Positions 33,365 to 42,910 are shown, counted from the stretch's first letter. The stretch: DNA of 64,000 bases from Plantactinospora sp040120695 (GCF_040120695.1 NZ_JBEEAC010000001.1:62001-126000); one strand, 5' to 3'. Notes: generated from the letters alone by a model not told the origin. Numbers and translations are program-made.

Positions 33365-34861
33365 TCAGACCGTGTTCTCGGCGATCACTCGCCGGTACCA
33401 GTGCGCGCTGCGCTTGGGGATCCGGCGCTGGGTGGGGAAGTCGACGTAGACCAGCCCCCATCGCTGCTCGTAGCCCTCGTTCCATTCGAAGTTGTCCATC
33501 AGCGACCAGACGTGGTAGCTCTCCAGCGGTACGCCGTCGCCGATGGCCCGGTGTGCGGCCGCCAGGTGGTCGCGGAGGAAGGCGATCCGGCCGATGTCGT
33601 CCACCGTGCCGTCCGCGGCGAGCCGGTCCGGGGTGGGCAGGCCGTTCTCGGTGACGGTGAGCGGCACGTCGCCGTAGTCCCGGGTCACCCGGGTGAGGAT
33701 GTCGTACATCCCCTCGGGGAAGATCTGCTGCCAGCTCGCCTCGGAGGTCGCCCACCGGCGGACCGTACCGCCGTCGGCGGTGATGTAGAGCGGCGTGTAG
33801 TACTGCACCGCGAGCAGGTCCACCGGGGACGAGATGATCGCCAGGTCGCCGTCCCGGATGCCTCGGACCATCCGGCTGTCCGGGCCCAGGTCGGCCAGGA
33901 CGTCGCTCGGGTAGGCGCCCCGGAAGATGGAGTCCAGGTAGAGCCGGTTCTCGTAACCGTCGTAGAGCCGGGTCGCGTCGGCGGCCCCGGGGGCGTCGTC
34001 GGCCGGGTAGCAGGGGTGCAGGTTCAGCGCGGGGCCGATCCGGCTGTCGCTGCCGGTGGCGCGCAGCGCGCGTACCGCCAGGCCGTGCGCGAGTTGCAGG
34101 TGGTGCGCGACCAGGTAGGCCGCGTCCGGGTCGCGCAGCCCGGGGGCGTGGTGCCCCTGCAGGTAGCCGTTCTGCACCACCGTCTTGGGCTCGTTGATGG
34201 TCAGCCAGACCGGCACGCTGGTGCCGAGCGCCTCGAAGATCGCCTCGGCGTAGTCGGCGAAGCGGTAGGCGACGTCCCGGGACTCCCAGCCGCCGACGTC
34301 CTGCAGCGACTGCGGCAGGTCCCAGTGGAAGAGGGTGGCCATCGGGGCGATGCCCCGGTCGTGCAGGCCGTCGACCAGGCGCCGGTAGAAGTCGAGTCCG
34401 CGCTGGTTGGGCGCGCCGGTGCCGTCGGCCTGGATCCGCGGCCAGGAGATCGAGAACCGGTACGTCCGCAGTCCCAGTTCCTTCATCAGGTCCAGGTCCT
34501 CGACGTACCGGTGGTAGTGGTCGGCGGCGACGTCGCCGGTGTCCCCGCCCCGGACCCGTCCCGGGGTGTGGCTGAACGTGTCCCAGACGGACTCGCCCCG
34601 TCCGTCGTCCTTGGCCGCCCCCTCGATCTGGTATGCCGAGGTGGCCGCGCCCCACCCGAAGCCGTCCGGAAAGCGGAGTCCGAGCTGCGCGTCCGGCGCC
34701 GTACGTCGCTCGTCGTCGGCCTCGGGGTCGGCGTCGCAGCCGGTCACCACCGCGCCGGCGGCTGCTGCCGCCGCCGTGCTCGTCGACAGGCGGCCGGCCG
34801 GCACGGCACTGGCGGACAACGCGGCGCGGCGTAGCAGATGCCGCCGAGTCAGTACGGACAT
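33365..34861 (-). CDS. secreted GH1 beta-glucosidase (Tat lipoprotein)
   Basis: This 498-residue glycoside hydrolase family 1 enzyme hydrolyses cellobiose and other beta-glucosides. The acid/base Glu lies in WLTINEPK, the nucleophile Glu in TVTENGLP, with WGAATSAYQIEG near the N-terminus and WSLMDNFEW near the end. The N-terminus has the twin-arginine sequence TRRHLLRRAAL and a lipobox VVTGC, so it is probably exported folded and anchored outside the membrane, unlike the usual cytosolic BglC. GAGGAG precedes ATG 34861. A CebR-type palindrome lies 40 bp upstream of the start. Confidence 0.92.
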   Translation of the reverse strand: MSVLTRRHLLRRAALSASAVPAGRLSTSTAAAAAAGAVVTGCDADPEADDERRTAPDAQLGLRFPDGFGWGAATSAYQIEGAAKDDGRGESVWDTFSHTPGRVRGGDTGDVAADHYHRYVEDLDLMKELGLRTYRFSISWPRIQADGTGAPNQRGLDFYRRLVDGLHDRGIAPMATLFHWDLPQSLQDVGGWESRDVAYRFADYAEAIFEALGTSVPVWLTINEPKTVVQNGYLQGHHAPGLRDPDAAYLVAHHLQLAHGLAVRALRATGSDSRIGPALNLHPCYPADDAPGAADATRLYDGYENRLYLDSIFRGAYPSDVLADLGPDSRMVRGIRDGDLAIISSPVDLLAVQYYTPLYITADGGTVRRWATSEASWQQIFPEGMYDILTRVTRDYGDVPLTVTENGLPTPDRLAADGTVDDIGRIAFLRDHLAAAHRAIGDGVPLESYHVWSLMDNFEWNEGYEQRWGLVYVDFPTQRRIPKRSAHWYRRVIAENTV

Positions 34862-34900
34862 GCTGTGTCTCCTCGTGAGTGGGGCCCTCCGCAGTACTCC

Positions 34901-34912
34901 GGGAGCGCTCCC
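34901..34912. promoter_or_regulatory. CebR-type operator upstream of the GH1 gene
   Basis: CGGGAGCGCTCCCA with a perfect 12-bp palindromic core matches the consensus for the LacI-family cellulose-utilisation repressor CebR (TGGGAGCGCTCCCA), 40 bp before the beta-glucosidase start. CebR is released by cellobiose. Confidence 0.8.
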
Positions 34913-34913
34913 A

Positions 34914-35454
34914 CACAAGAGCGTAGCGATCTACCGGGCGATTGCGTATGGGATGTTCGGGTGGCAATGGCGGGTCTGGGCCTCGTCCATTGCCCGTCCC
35001 CACGTGCACCATGACCACGGCGACCGTTCGTCGCGTCGCGACGAGGCCGGTCGCCGTCCAAGGTGCCGATGACGCAGCCGATCGACCGGTTCGGCGTCGG
35101 GACGCTGTACCGATGACCGATATTCCCGTCGTTGGCGGGGGGTTAGTGTGGGGACGGGGAGGGCAACCCCCGTCCCCAGCATGAGTTACAAACACGCACG
35201 AGCGGAATTGGCGTCCAGGTCGTGCGTGCCGCGCGGGAGCCGGGCCACGCGAGTGGCTCTGGTTCCACCTCCTTCCGACGGTGGTGAGCTGGCTGACGGC
35301 GGAGTCCGGGCTGGCCCGCCCTCAGCCCTCTGGCTGAGCGGTCGGCGGCTACGTAACATGTCCGTAGCTCGCCCATCGGGGAGCGATCGACCCGGCGGAC
35401 CGGGTCCTCGCACCTCCGTGGTGGTGCGATCCAAGCTACTTACACCATCATCGA
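34914..35454 (+). other. non-coding part of the GH1-GH48 divergent region
   Basis: No open frame here shows codon bias, a ribosome binding site or a recognisable product. It contains a 15-bp palindrome at 35029-35043 nested in arms GGCGACC/GGTCGCC (35019-35055) and a strong hairpin at 35150-35177. A long leader or a small RNA is possible. Confidence 0.4.
35150..35177. terminator. strong hairpin in the GH1-GH48 intergenic region
   Basis: GGGGACGGGG (35150-35159) pairs perfectly with CCCCGTCCCC (35168-35177) around an 8-nt loop. It could stop transcription from a leftward promoter near the CebR box at 35455 before the GH1 gene, or protect an RNA end. Confidence 0.4.
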
Positions 35455-35468
35455 TGGAAGCGCTCCCA
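35455..35468. promoter_or_regulatory. CebR-type operator, middle copy
   Basis: TGGAAGCGCTCCCA differs from the CebR consensus at one position. A weak leftward promoter (TTTCAC, 17-nt gap, TACAGT) reads into it from about 35515-35487. Confidence 0.7.
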
Positions 35469-35642
35469 TCGACGTTGGTTGGACTGTAGCCCGCGTCACG
35501 GGTTTGTGAAAGACCCAAAATAAGATCGAAACATCAGGCCAACGTCGACGAAACCCCGCCGTGCTGTGGGGATCGACGCTATGCCCAGGTCAGCGGGCTC
35601 TTCTGGTCGTCCCTAGTGGAGCTGAACCGCCTCCACTTGCTG

Positions 35643-35656
35643 CGGGAGCGCTCCCA
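35643..35656. promoter_or_regulatory. CebR-type operator upstream of the GH48 gene
   Basis: CGGGAGCGCTCCCA, with the same perfect 12-bp core as the first box, lies 275 bp before the GH48 start, close behind a TTGCTG that could be a -35 element. Binding here should block the rightward cellulase promoter. Confidence 0.8.
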
Positions 35657-35930
35657 TGCAACACTGTCGAACTATCGCGGTAGGGAGCCACCAGCCGACG
35701 CGAACGTGGGCCGCCAGGGCATCCGAGTCTCTCGGTAACGGCGTCCCTGCACCGCTCGGAGCCGCCACGTCCGGCGTCTCCTCCGGCGTCCGCCGACCCC
35801 GGTCCGGGACGGGTTGATCACCACCATTCCGGCGCCCACCCCACCACGCGCATCGCCCCCGCACCACGCGCACAGGAGGCGCCCCAGCCGCGGCATGACC
35901 GCGGCCCGGTCCGCGAGGAGAAGTCACGAC

Positions 35931-38840
35931 ATGAAGTTGAGGTTAGGAAGACGCCGACTGGCGATGGCCGCCGCCGGCATATTGGTGGTCGGAGGTGTTG
36001 CCGTCATCCCCGGCACCGCCTACGCGGCACCCGGCTGCGACGTCACCTATACCGCCAACAGCTGGGGCTCCGGATTCAGCGCGTCCATCACCATCAGGAA
36101 CGTCGGCGACCCGATGACCAGTTGGAGCCTAGGATTCACGTTCCCGGGCAACCAGCGCATCACCCAGGGCTGGTCGGCGAACTGGACCCAGTCCGGCGCG
36201 AACGTGACCGCGACGAACATGTCCTGGAACGGCAACCTGGCCACCGGCGCCTCCACCAGCATCGGGTTCAACGGCTCCTACTCCGGGACGAACGCCAACC
36301 CGACCGCGTTCACCATCAACGGCAACCCCTGCAACGGCGCCCAGAACACCGCGCCGACCGTCGACATCACCAGCCCGGCCAACGGCGCGACCTTCACCGC
36401 ACCGGCCAACGTCACCGTCACGGCGACCGCCACCGACGCCGAGGGACCGGTCGAGCGCGTCGAGTTCTACCGCAACGGCCTGCTGGTCGGCACCGACACC
36501 AGCGCGCCGTACAGCTACACCAACAGCGCGCTGCCGGCCGGGTCGTACACCGCGCAGGCCCGGGCGTACGACAGCGCCGGGCTGAGCGGCATCGACGAGG
36601 TGGCCTTCACCGTCGGCGGCACCAGCCAGGCGAGCGTGGTGGTCCCGGCGACCCTCACGGTGCCCGAGGGCGGCAACGCCGCGCTGAACGTCAGGCTCAG
36701 CGCCGCGCCGACCAGCAACGTCACCGTCAACCTGAGCAAGACCGGCGACGCGGACGTGACGCTCGGCGCCAGCACCGCGACGATCACCCCGTCGAACTGG
36801 AACACCGGGGTCAACGTCCAGGTCAACGCCGCACAGGACGCCGACGACACCAACGACACGGCGACCATCACCGCCAGCGCCAGCGGGCGCACCCCGGGCA
36901 CCACCCAGGTGACCGTCACCGACGACGAGGGTGGCGGACCGGCCGGCGAGTACGGTGAGGAGTTCCTGGAGCTGTACAACAAGATCAAGGCGCCGGCGAA
37001 CGGCTACTTCAGCCCCGAGGGCGTGCCGTACCACTCGGTGGAGACGCTGCTGGTCGAGGCCCCGGACCACGGTCACGAGACCACTTCCGAGGCGTTCAGC
37101 TACTGGCTCTTCCTGGAGGCCATGTACGGCCGGACCACCGGCGAGTGGGGACCGTTCAACGACGCCTGGGAGGTCATGGACCGGTACATCATCCCGTCCG
37201 AGACCCAGTCGAACTACAACGCCAGCGACCCGGCGGACTACGCCCCGGAGGCGAACCGGCCCGACCTCTATCCGCAGCAGGGCGGCAAGCTCGACTCCAG
37301 CGTCAAGGTGGGCCAGGACCCGCTCGCCGCCGAGCTGCAGTCCACCTACAACAGCGGCCGGGTGTACGGCATGCACTGGCTGCTCGACGTGGACAACGTC
37401 TACGGCTACGGCAAGTGCGGCGACGGCACCACCAAGCCGGCGTACATCAACACCTACCAGCGGGGCCCGCAGGAGTCGGTCTTCGAGACCGTCCCGCACC
37501 CCTCCTGCGAGACGTTCACGCACGGCGGCCCGAACGGCTACCTGCCGATCTTCATCGGTGACTCGTCCTACGCCCAGCAGTGGCGCTACACCAACGCTCC
37601 CGACGCCGACGCGCGCGCCGTCCAGGCCGCGTACTGGGCGCTGAAGTGGGCCAAGGAGCAGGGTGCCGAGGGTCAGATCTCGGCCACCATCGCCAACGCC
37701 GCCAAGATGGGTGACTACCTGCGCTACGCGATGTACGACAAGTACTTCAAGCAGCCCGGGTGCGCCTCGCCGTCCTGCGCGGCCGGCACCGGCAAGAACA
37801 GCGCCGCGTACCTGCTCTCCTGGTACTACGCCTGGGGCGGCTCGCAGGGTGGCAGCAGCAGCTGGTCGTGGCGGATCGGTTCCAGCCACAACCACGGCGG
37901 CTACCAGAACCCGTTCGCCGCGTACGCCCTCTCCACGGTCTCCGAGCTGACCCCGCGGTCGCCGACCGCGCGGACCGACTGGGCCACCAGCCTCACTCGG
38001 CAGATCGACTTCTACACCTGGCTCCAGTCGGCCGACGGCGCCATCGCCGGTGGCGCGACCAACAGCTGGAACGGCGACTACAGCGCCCGCCCGTCCGGGG
38101 TGCCGACCTTCTACGGCATGGTGTACGACGTCAAGCCGGTCTACCACGACCCGCCGTCGAACCAGTGGTTCGGCTTCCAGGCGTGGAGCATGGAGCGGGT
38201 CGCGGAGTACTACCACGAGAGTGGTGACACCCGGGCCAAGGCGCTGCTCGACAAGTGGGTCAACTGGGCGCTCGAGCACACCACGGTGAGCGGCGCGAAC
38301 TACGAGATCCCGTCGACGCTGAGCTGGAGCGGTCAGCCGGGTGGCAGCTGGACCTCCGGTACCACCTCGGTGAACAACAGCAACCTGCGGGTCTCGGTGG
38401 TCGACTACACCCAGGACGTCGGCGTCGCGGGTGCCTACGCCCGTACGCTGGTCTACTACGGTGCGAAGGCCAACCACCAGCCGTCCAAGGACATGGCGAA
38501 GGCCCTGCTCGACGCCGTGTTGCAGCACAAGGACGACCTGGGCGTCTCGGTGACGGAGACCAAGGCGGACTACAACCGCTTCGACGACACCTACAACTCC
38601 AGCACCGGCCAGGGCCTCTACGTCCCGTCCGGCTTCACCGGCACCATGCCGAACGGTGACCCGATCAACTCCAACTCCACCTTCCTGAGCATCCGCTCGT
38701 TCCTCGAGGACGACCCGGACTGGGACAAGGTGGAGTCGTACCTGAACGGCGGCCCGGTGCCGACGTTCAACTACCACCGCTTCTGGGCGCAGATCGACGT
38801 GGCGATGGCGCTGCACGACTACGACCGGCTGATCGGCTGA
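35931..38840 (+). CDS. secreted GH48 exocellulase with CBM2, Ig-like and Calx-beta domains
   Basis: This 969-residue reducing-end cellobiohydrolase is a key enzyme for crystalline cellulose. The signal peptide (about 1-32) has RRRLAMAAAGILVVGG and ends at AYA. CBM2 follows (about 33-140; CDVTYTANSWGSGFSASITI, conserved Trp residues, Cys pair). An Ig-like domain (about 145-232, TVDITSPANGATF, VEFYRNGLLVG) and a Calx-beta-like domain (VPEGGNAALNVRLS to VTDDEGG) precede the GH48 domain (about 340-969). GH48 landmarks are YHSVETLLVEAPDHGHETTS with the catalytic acid Glu, GMHWLLDVDN and YHRFWAQIDVAMALHDYDRL at the end. ATG 35931 is chosen because GAGGAG precedes it and a proper signal peptide follows. 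Confidence 0.95.
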   Translation: MKLRLGRRRLAMAAAGILVVGGVAVIPGTAYAAPGCDVTYTANSWGSGFSASITIRNVGDPMTSWSLGFTFPGNQRITQGWSANWTQSGANVTATNMSWNGNLATGASTSIGFNGSYSGTNANPTAFTINGNPCNGAQNTAPTVDITSPANGATFTAPANVTVTATATDAEGPVERVEFYRNGLLVGTDTSAPYSYTNSALPAGSYTAQARAYDSAGLSGIDEVAFTVGGTSQASVVVPATLTVPEGGNAALNVRLSAAPTSNVTVNLSKTGDADVTLGASTATITPSNWNTGVNVQVNAAQDADDTNDTATITASASGRTPGTTQVTVTDDEGGGPAGEYGEEFLELYNKIKAPANGYFSPEGVPYHSVETLLVEAPDHGHETTSEAFSYWLFLEAMYGRTTGEWGPFNDAWEVMDRYIIPSETQSNYNASDPADYAPEANRPDLYPQQGGKLDSSVKVGQDPLAAELQSTYNSGRVYGMHWLLDVDNVYGYGKCGDGTTKPAYINTYQRGPQESVFETVPHPSCETFTHGGPNGYLPIFIGDSSYAQQWRYTNAPDADARAVQAAYWALKWAKEQGAEGQISATIANAAKMGDYLRYAMYDKYFKQPGCASPSCAAGTGKNSAAYLLSWYYAWGGSQGGSSSWSWRIGSSHNHGGYQNPFAAYALSTVSELTPRSPTARTDWATSLTRQIDFYTWLQSADGAIAGGATNSWNGDYSARPSGVPTFYGMVYDVKPVYHDPPSNQWFGFQAWSMERVAEYYHESGDTRAKALLDKWVNWALEHTTVSGANYEIPSTLSWSGQPGGSWTSGTTSVNNSNLRVSVVDYTQDVGVAGAYARTLVYYGAKANHQPSKDMAKALLDAVLQHKDDLGVSVTETKADYNRFDDTYNSSTGQGLYVPSGFTGTMPNGDPINSNSTFLSIRSFLEDDPDWDKVESYLNGGPVPTFNYHRFWAQIDVAMALHDYDRLIG

Positions 38841-38884
38841 TCCCGGTCACCAGACGGGCCTGATTCCCACGGTCAGGCCAACCG

Positions 38885-38933
38885 TGGCGGGCCCGGCCGG
38901 ATTGGCCAACGCAGCGATCCGGCCGGCCCGCCA
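38885..38933 (+). terminator. terminator hairpin after the GH48 gene
   Basis: The arms 38885-38902 (TGGCGGGCCCGGCCGGAT) and 38917-38933 pair over 17 bp with one bulged base and a 14-nt loop. A smaller hairpin GCCTGA/TCAGGC lies just before it (38858-38878). It is the strongest stem near the end of the cellulase gene. Confidence 0.75.
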
Positions 38934-39153
38934 CTCCCGTTCCACTCCGGACGGCGCGAGGACGCGCACCACTGCCCGGGCGGGCGGCACCAACCGGTGC
39001 CGCCCGCCCGGACTCGCCTCCGGCCGGCCCGGGACCGGCATGCTCCGCCGGCCGTCCTGGCGGAGACCTTCATGGCGGGACTGGACAAAGACACTGAGTT
39101 TCCAGTCAGTACGGGGTGCCGCGTACGGCGTGACGGAGTATCCTTCCCTCAGT

Positions 39154-39187
39154 GGGAGGGGCCGCTTCCCCCGTGGCGGCCCCTCCC
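39154..39187 (+). terminator. 12-bp hairpin with T-rich tail, upstream of the PAP2 gene
   Basis: GGGAGGGGCCGC (39154-39165) pairs perfectly with GCGGCCCCTCCC (39176-39187), followed by GCTTCTTGTC, close to a textbook intrinsic terminator. It lies 55 nt before the PAP2 ATG, so it either ends read-through from GH48 or attenuates the PAP2 leader. Confidence 0.7.
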
Positions 39188-39242
39188 GCTTCTTGTCATC
39201 TCGCCCTGTTCCCGACCGGCACCGGACGGTGCGGTGTCGGCT

Positions 39243-40178
39243 ATGCCGGGAGCGTCCGATACGGTGTCCGGCGTGCGTCGCCAAAGCGGCATCCTGACAG
39301 CGTCCTGGCTGGTCATGTGGACCGCGCTACAGATACTCGCGTTTGTCGTGCTCTGGCGGTTCGCCGTCGGCACCGAACACGGCCAGGTGCTGGACACCAT
39401 CGCACTCACCGGCACCTCGGTCGGACAGCACCGGATCGAGGGCATCGTCGGCGGCGTGTTGAACGCCGTCTCCCTGCTGTCCCTGCTGGTCGCGACCGCG
39501 GTCATCGGCTTCATCGCGCTGATCCGGGTCCGGATCACCCTGGCGGTGGTGACCGTGCTGCTGATCCTGGGCGCCAATCTCACCACCCAGGCGCTGAAGG
39601 TCCTCATCGAGCGGCCCGACTTCAACGTCGACGAGGCCCGGGACGCGGCCGGCAACAGCCTGCCCAGTGGACACACCACCGTCGCCGCCTCGGTGGCGAT
39701 CGCGCTGGTCATGGTGCTGCCGCCCCGGGTGCGCGGCTGGGCCGCGCTGGTCGGCGCCGGGTACGCCGCCGCGACCGGTGTCGGTACCCTCTCGGCCGGC
39801 TGGCACCGGCCCAGCGATGCCGTGGCGGCCCTTCTGGTGGTCGGCGCCTGGGCGTCCGCGGCCAGCCTGACGCTGCTGCTGACCCAGCGCGAGACCGCAC
39901 AGGTCGCGGCCGTGGACGGCAACCGGCGGGCCAGCGCGGTGCTGGCCATCGTCGGCCTGGCTCTGCTGCTGGTTGCCGCGGTCGCCCTCGGCTGGACCGA
40001 TGGCGTGCGGTCCACGCCGATCACCGAGTTCGGCCGGCGCCAGCTCCTGGTCGCGTACGGCGGCAGCGCGGCGGGGATCGCCGGTACCGCAGCCCTGGTG
40101 ACCGCCCTGGTACTGGTCACCCTGCATCGAGTGGTGCCCCGAGATACCGGCCGAGGTGGCAAGGGGCCGGCGGACTAG
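39243..40178 (+). CDS. PAP2-family membrane phosphatase
   Basis: This 311-residue membrane protein has about six segments. The phosphatase motifs are KVLIERP (a shortened KxxxxxxRP), SLPSGHTTV and SAGWHRPSDAV with the catalytic His and its partner Asp. Family members remove phosphate from undecaprenyl-PP or phosphatidic acid at the outer membrane face. The ATG at 39243 is chosen because the upstream frame crosses a terminator-like hairpin. Its TAG shares three bases with the stop of the convergent regulator gene (CTAG at 40175-40178). Confidence 0.85.
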   Translation: MPGASDTVSGVRRQSGILTASWLVMWTALQILAFVVLWRFAVGTEHGQVLDTIALTGTSVGQHRIEGIVGGVLNAVSLLSLLVATAVIGFIALIRVRITLAVVTVLLILGANLTTQALKVLIERPDFNVDEARDAAGNSLPSGHTTVAASVAIALVMVLPPRVRGWAALVGAGYAAATGVGTLSAGWHRPSDAVAALLVVGAWASAASLTLLLTQRETAQVAAVDGNRRASAVLAIVGLALLLVAAVALGWTDGVRSTPITEFGRRQLLVAYGGSAAGIAGTAALVTALVLVTLHRVVPRDTGRGGKGPAD

Positions 40179-42910
40179 GGACCGGCCGGCACCTCGACAC
40201 CGAGGGCGGCGAGCTCCTGTCGGCCCTCGGCGGCGCGCTCCGGCAACAGCAGGAGCGTGGTGGCCCGTTCGAACCGGGCGCCGATCCGCTCCCACCCCGC
40301 CACGGCGGCGGTGAGGGCCGCGCTGTCGCCGTCATGGCGTCCCCGGGCGCGAGTGGTGCAGGCGGCGGCCCAGGCGCTCTCGTGCCGTTCGGCGGCCGAC
40401 AGCAGCTCCGGCGCGTCGGGCAGCCCGGCGAGGACGGCCAGTTCGGCGCCGGCCGCCCGGGAGTAGGGCGGGGACCAGCTGCGGACCCCGTTGAACGCCA
40501 GGCGGACGATTGCGGCGGCGTCCCCGACCCGGCCGGTGTGCACGGCGAGCCGCGCATCGACCATCGTCAGGAACGTGGAGTGCGCGGGCAGCTCCCCGAT
40601 GACCTCGATCGCGCGGGAACGCCACAACGCGTACCCGTCGTCGTCGCCGCGTAGCCCGTGCACGAGGGCGACGGCGGCCATCGGCGGTGACATCGTGCCG
40701 GTGCGGGGACGGCCGGCCCGCTGCCAGCCGTCCCACGCGGTGCCCGCCATCCGCAGCGCCTCGTCGAAGCGCCCGCTGAGCACCAGCGGGGTGATCAGGA
40801 GGGCGGCCGAGTAGTAGGAGCCACCCGCGAGGTCGTCGTCGACGGTCCGCTGCCCGATCGACAGGGCGGCCGGCAGGTCGCCGACGCCGAGGGCGGCCAG
40901 GTGGGCCATCCGGTACGTGTCGACGATCTCCGGGGCGGCGGTCGGGTCGTGCCGGGGCATCGCCGGCAGCAGGGCCAACCGTTCCTCCGTCACCCGGCGC
41001 ACCTCTCCGCCACGCCCCGCCACGATGCCGGCGGTGGCCACCGCATCCAGGGCCGCGCTGATCAGCACCGGATCGCCGGTGGCCCGGGCGGCTGCCGCGG
41101 CGGCGTCGGCGAGCGCCGGGTCCGCCTCGTACCTGTCGGAGGTCGCGGCCCAGGCCGCGGCCTCGGCGAGCCGGGCCGACACCACGGCGTCGCTGGCCCC
41201 GTCCGCCGCCGACGTCGCCTCGTCGAGGAGATCACGCAGGCGCTGGTACGGAACGGCGAAGCCTGCCGGATGCCTCCGGGCGGTGGTGACCGCCTGCGCC
41301 AGCGCGATGGCCCTGGCCCCGTGATCCCCGGCCGCGCGGGCCCGCTCCGCCGCCGCGAGCAGCAGGTCGAACGGGCGCTGGCCGTCGTCGCCGAGCGCGT
41401 GCGAAACGGCGGCGGCGGCGTAGAGGTCCGCCGCGGCCGTGCCCGGTGCCGGGGCCCGCTCGGCGGCGGCCCGGTAGTGGCCGAGAGATTCCGCCAGGAA
41501 CCGTCGGCTGTAGGCGAGGTGAGCCAGGGCTCGGGCCAGCCGGTGCGGCAGCTCGGCCCGGCCTTCGGGAGCGGCGGCGAGGGCGGCTCTCAGGTCGTCG
41601 GCGACCGCGTCGAACTCTTCGTACCATTCGTCGCCGTCCAGTCTCGTCTCCAGCCCGGTGGCGACATCCGTCGCCCAGCGCAGATGCCGGTCCTGGATCT
41701 CCGGTCGCTCGCCCGACCCGTCCAGCTGCTCGGTGGCGAACGCGCGCACCGTCTGCAGCAGCCGCCACCGGGCCGTACCCTCCCGGCGGTGCACGGTGAC
41801 CAGGCTCTTGTCCGCCAGCCGGCCGAGCACGTCGGCAACCGCGCCTCGGGTGCTCCCGACCGGGCTCACCGCGACGACGGCGTCGAGGTCGAACGCCCCG
41901 GCGAAGGCGGCGAGCCGCCGGAACAGCACACGTTCCTCCTCGTCGAGCAGGTCGTGGCTCCAGCCGATGACCGCGCGCAGCGAGCGGTGCCGCTCGTCCA
42001 CACCCCTGCCGCCGGCCACCAGCCGCAGGTGGTCGTCGAGCGCGGCCAGCAACCCGTCCTCGCCCAGGGTGGCACTGCGGGCCGCAGCCAGCTCGATCGC
42101 CAGCGGCATGCCGTCCAGCCGCCGGCACAGATCGGCGACCACCGCCGGGTCCGCCGCGAACCCGGAATCCGCGGCGGTGGCGCGGTCGACGAAGAGTCGC
42201 TCGGCGTCGGACCCCAGCGGCAGCGGGCCGAGCGGTACGGCACGCTCGCCCGGTACGCCGAGTCGCTCCCTGCTGGTGGCGAGGATGCGGGTACCGGGGC
42301 AGCCGGCCAGCACCCGTTCCGCGAACGGCGCCACCACGTCGATCACGTGCTCGCAGTTGTCCAACACCAGCAGCGACCGGCCCTCGCCGAGCCGCTCCAC
42401 CACGGCGTCCTCCAGCGACTGTTGCGGACGCTCGCTGACGCCGAGCGCCGCGGCGACCGCCTGCGCGACGTACCCGCCCCGGGCCGGGACGAGATCGACG
42501 AATGCGCCACCGGAGGGGAAGGACGGCCCGGCCGCCTCGGCGAGCTGGCCCGCCAGTCGCGTCTTGCCCACCCCGCCGGGTCCCACCAGGGTCACCAGGC
42601 GCGCGTCGCGCAGCGTCTCCAGCAGGTGCTCGTGTTCGACGCTCCTGCCGATGAAGGCGGTGAGCGCCGGTTGCAGTCCGGCCAGCCGCCCCGGTACCGG
42701 CGCACCCGCCTGCGCCTGCACGGCGATCTCGGCGAGCGCCCTGCGATCGGCGACGCCGTACTTGCGCAGCAGCGCGGAGACGTGACTCTCCACGGTCCGT
42801 ACCGAGATGTGGAGCCTGCCGGCGATGTCAGCGTTGGACAGGCGCGCGCCGAGCATGACGAGTACCTCGATCTCGCGCTTCGACGCTCCGACGGGATACG
42901 CGACGGTCAT
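40175..42910 (-). CDS. regulator with N-terminal LuxR HTH, NB-ARC ATPase and TPR-like tail
   Basis: This 911-residue protein has a GerE/LuxR-type HTH at residues 8-62 (ARLSNADIAGRLHISVRTVESHVSALL), at the N-terminus rather than the usual C-terminus of LAL proteins. The STAND ATPase has Walker A GPGGVGKT (110-117), Walker B SLLVLDNCEH and GMPLAIELAAARS. Ala-rich TPR-like repeats fill about 430-900. It is divergent from the DHFR-like gene, which it may control. The sensed signal is unknown. Confidence 0.88.
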   Translation of the reverse strand: MTVAYPVGASKREIEVLVMLGARLSNADIAGRLHISVRTVESHVSALLRKYGVADRRALAEIAVQAQAGAPVPGRLAGLQPALTAFIGRSVEHEHLLETLRDARLVTLVGPGGVGKTRLAGQLAEAAGPSFPSGGAFVDLVPARGGYVAQAVAAALGVSERPQQSLEDAVVERLGEGRSLLVLDNCEHVIDVVAPFAERVLAGCPGTRILATSRERLGVPGERAVPLGPLPLGSDAERLFVDRATAADSGFAADPAVVADLCRRLDGMPLAIELAAARSATLGEDGLLAALDDHLRLVAGGRGVDERHRSLRAVIGWSHDLLDEEERVLFRRLAAFAGAFDLDAVVAVSPVGSTRGAVADVLGRLADKSLVTVHRREGTARWRLLQTVRAFATEQLDGSGERPEIQDRHLRWATDVATGLETRLDGDEWYEEFDAVADDLRAALAAAPEGRAELPHRLARALAHLAYSRRFLAESLGHYRAAAERAPAPGTAAADLYAAAAVSHALGDDGQRPFDLLLAAAERARAAGDHGARAIALAQAVTTARRHPAGFAVPYQRLRDLLDEATSAADGASDAVVSARLAEAAAWAATSDRYEADPALADAAAAAARATGDPVLISAALDAVATAGIVAGRGGEVRRVTEERLALLPAMPRHDPTAAPEIVDTYRMAHLAALGVGDLPAALSIGQRTVDDDLAGGSYYSAALLITPLVLSGRFDEALRMAGTAWDGWQRAGRPRTGTMSPPMAAVALVHGLRGDDDGYALWRSRAIEVIGELPAHSTFLTMVDARLAVHTGRVGDAAAIVRLAFNGVRSWSPPYSRAAGAELAVLAGLPDAPELLSAAERHESAWAAACTTRARGRHDGDSAALTAAVAGWERIGARFERATTLLLLPERAAEGRQELAALGVEVPAGP

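Noticed and set aside
36129..38816. 895-codon open frame antisense to the GH48 gene
   Set aside because: It lies opposite a certain GH48 gene and results from high GC. Its product is Arg/Val-rich with no recognisable domain.
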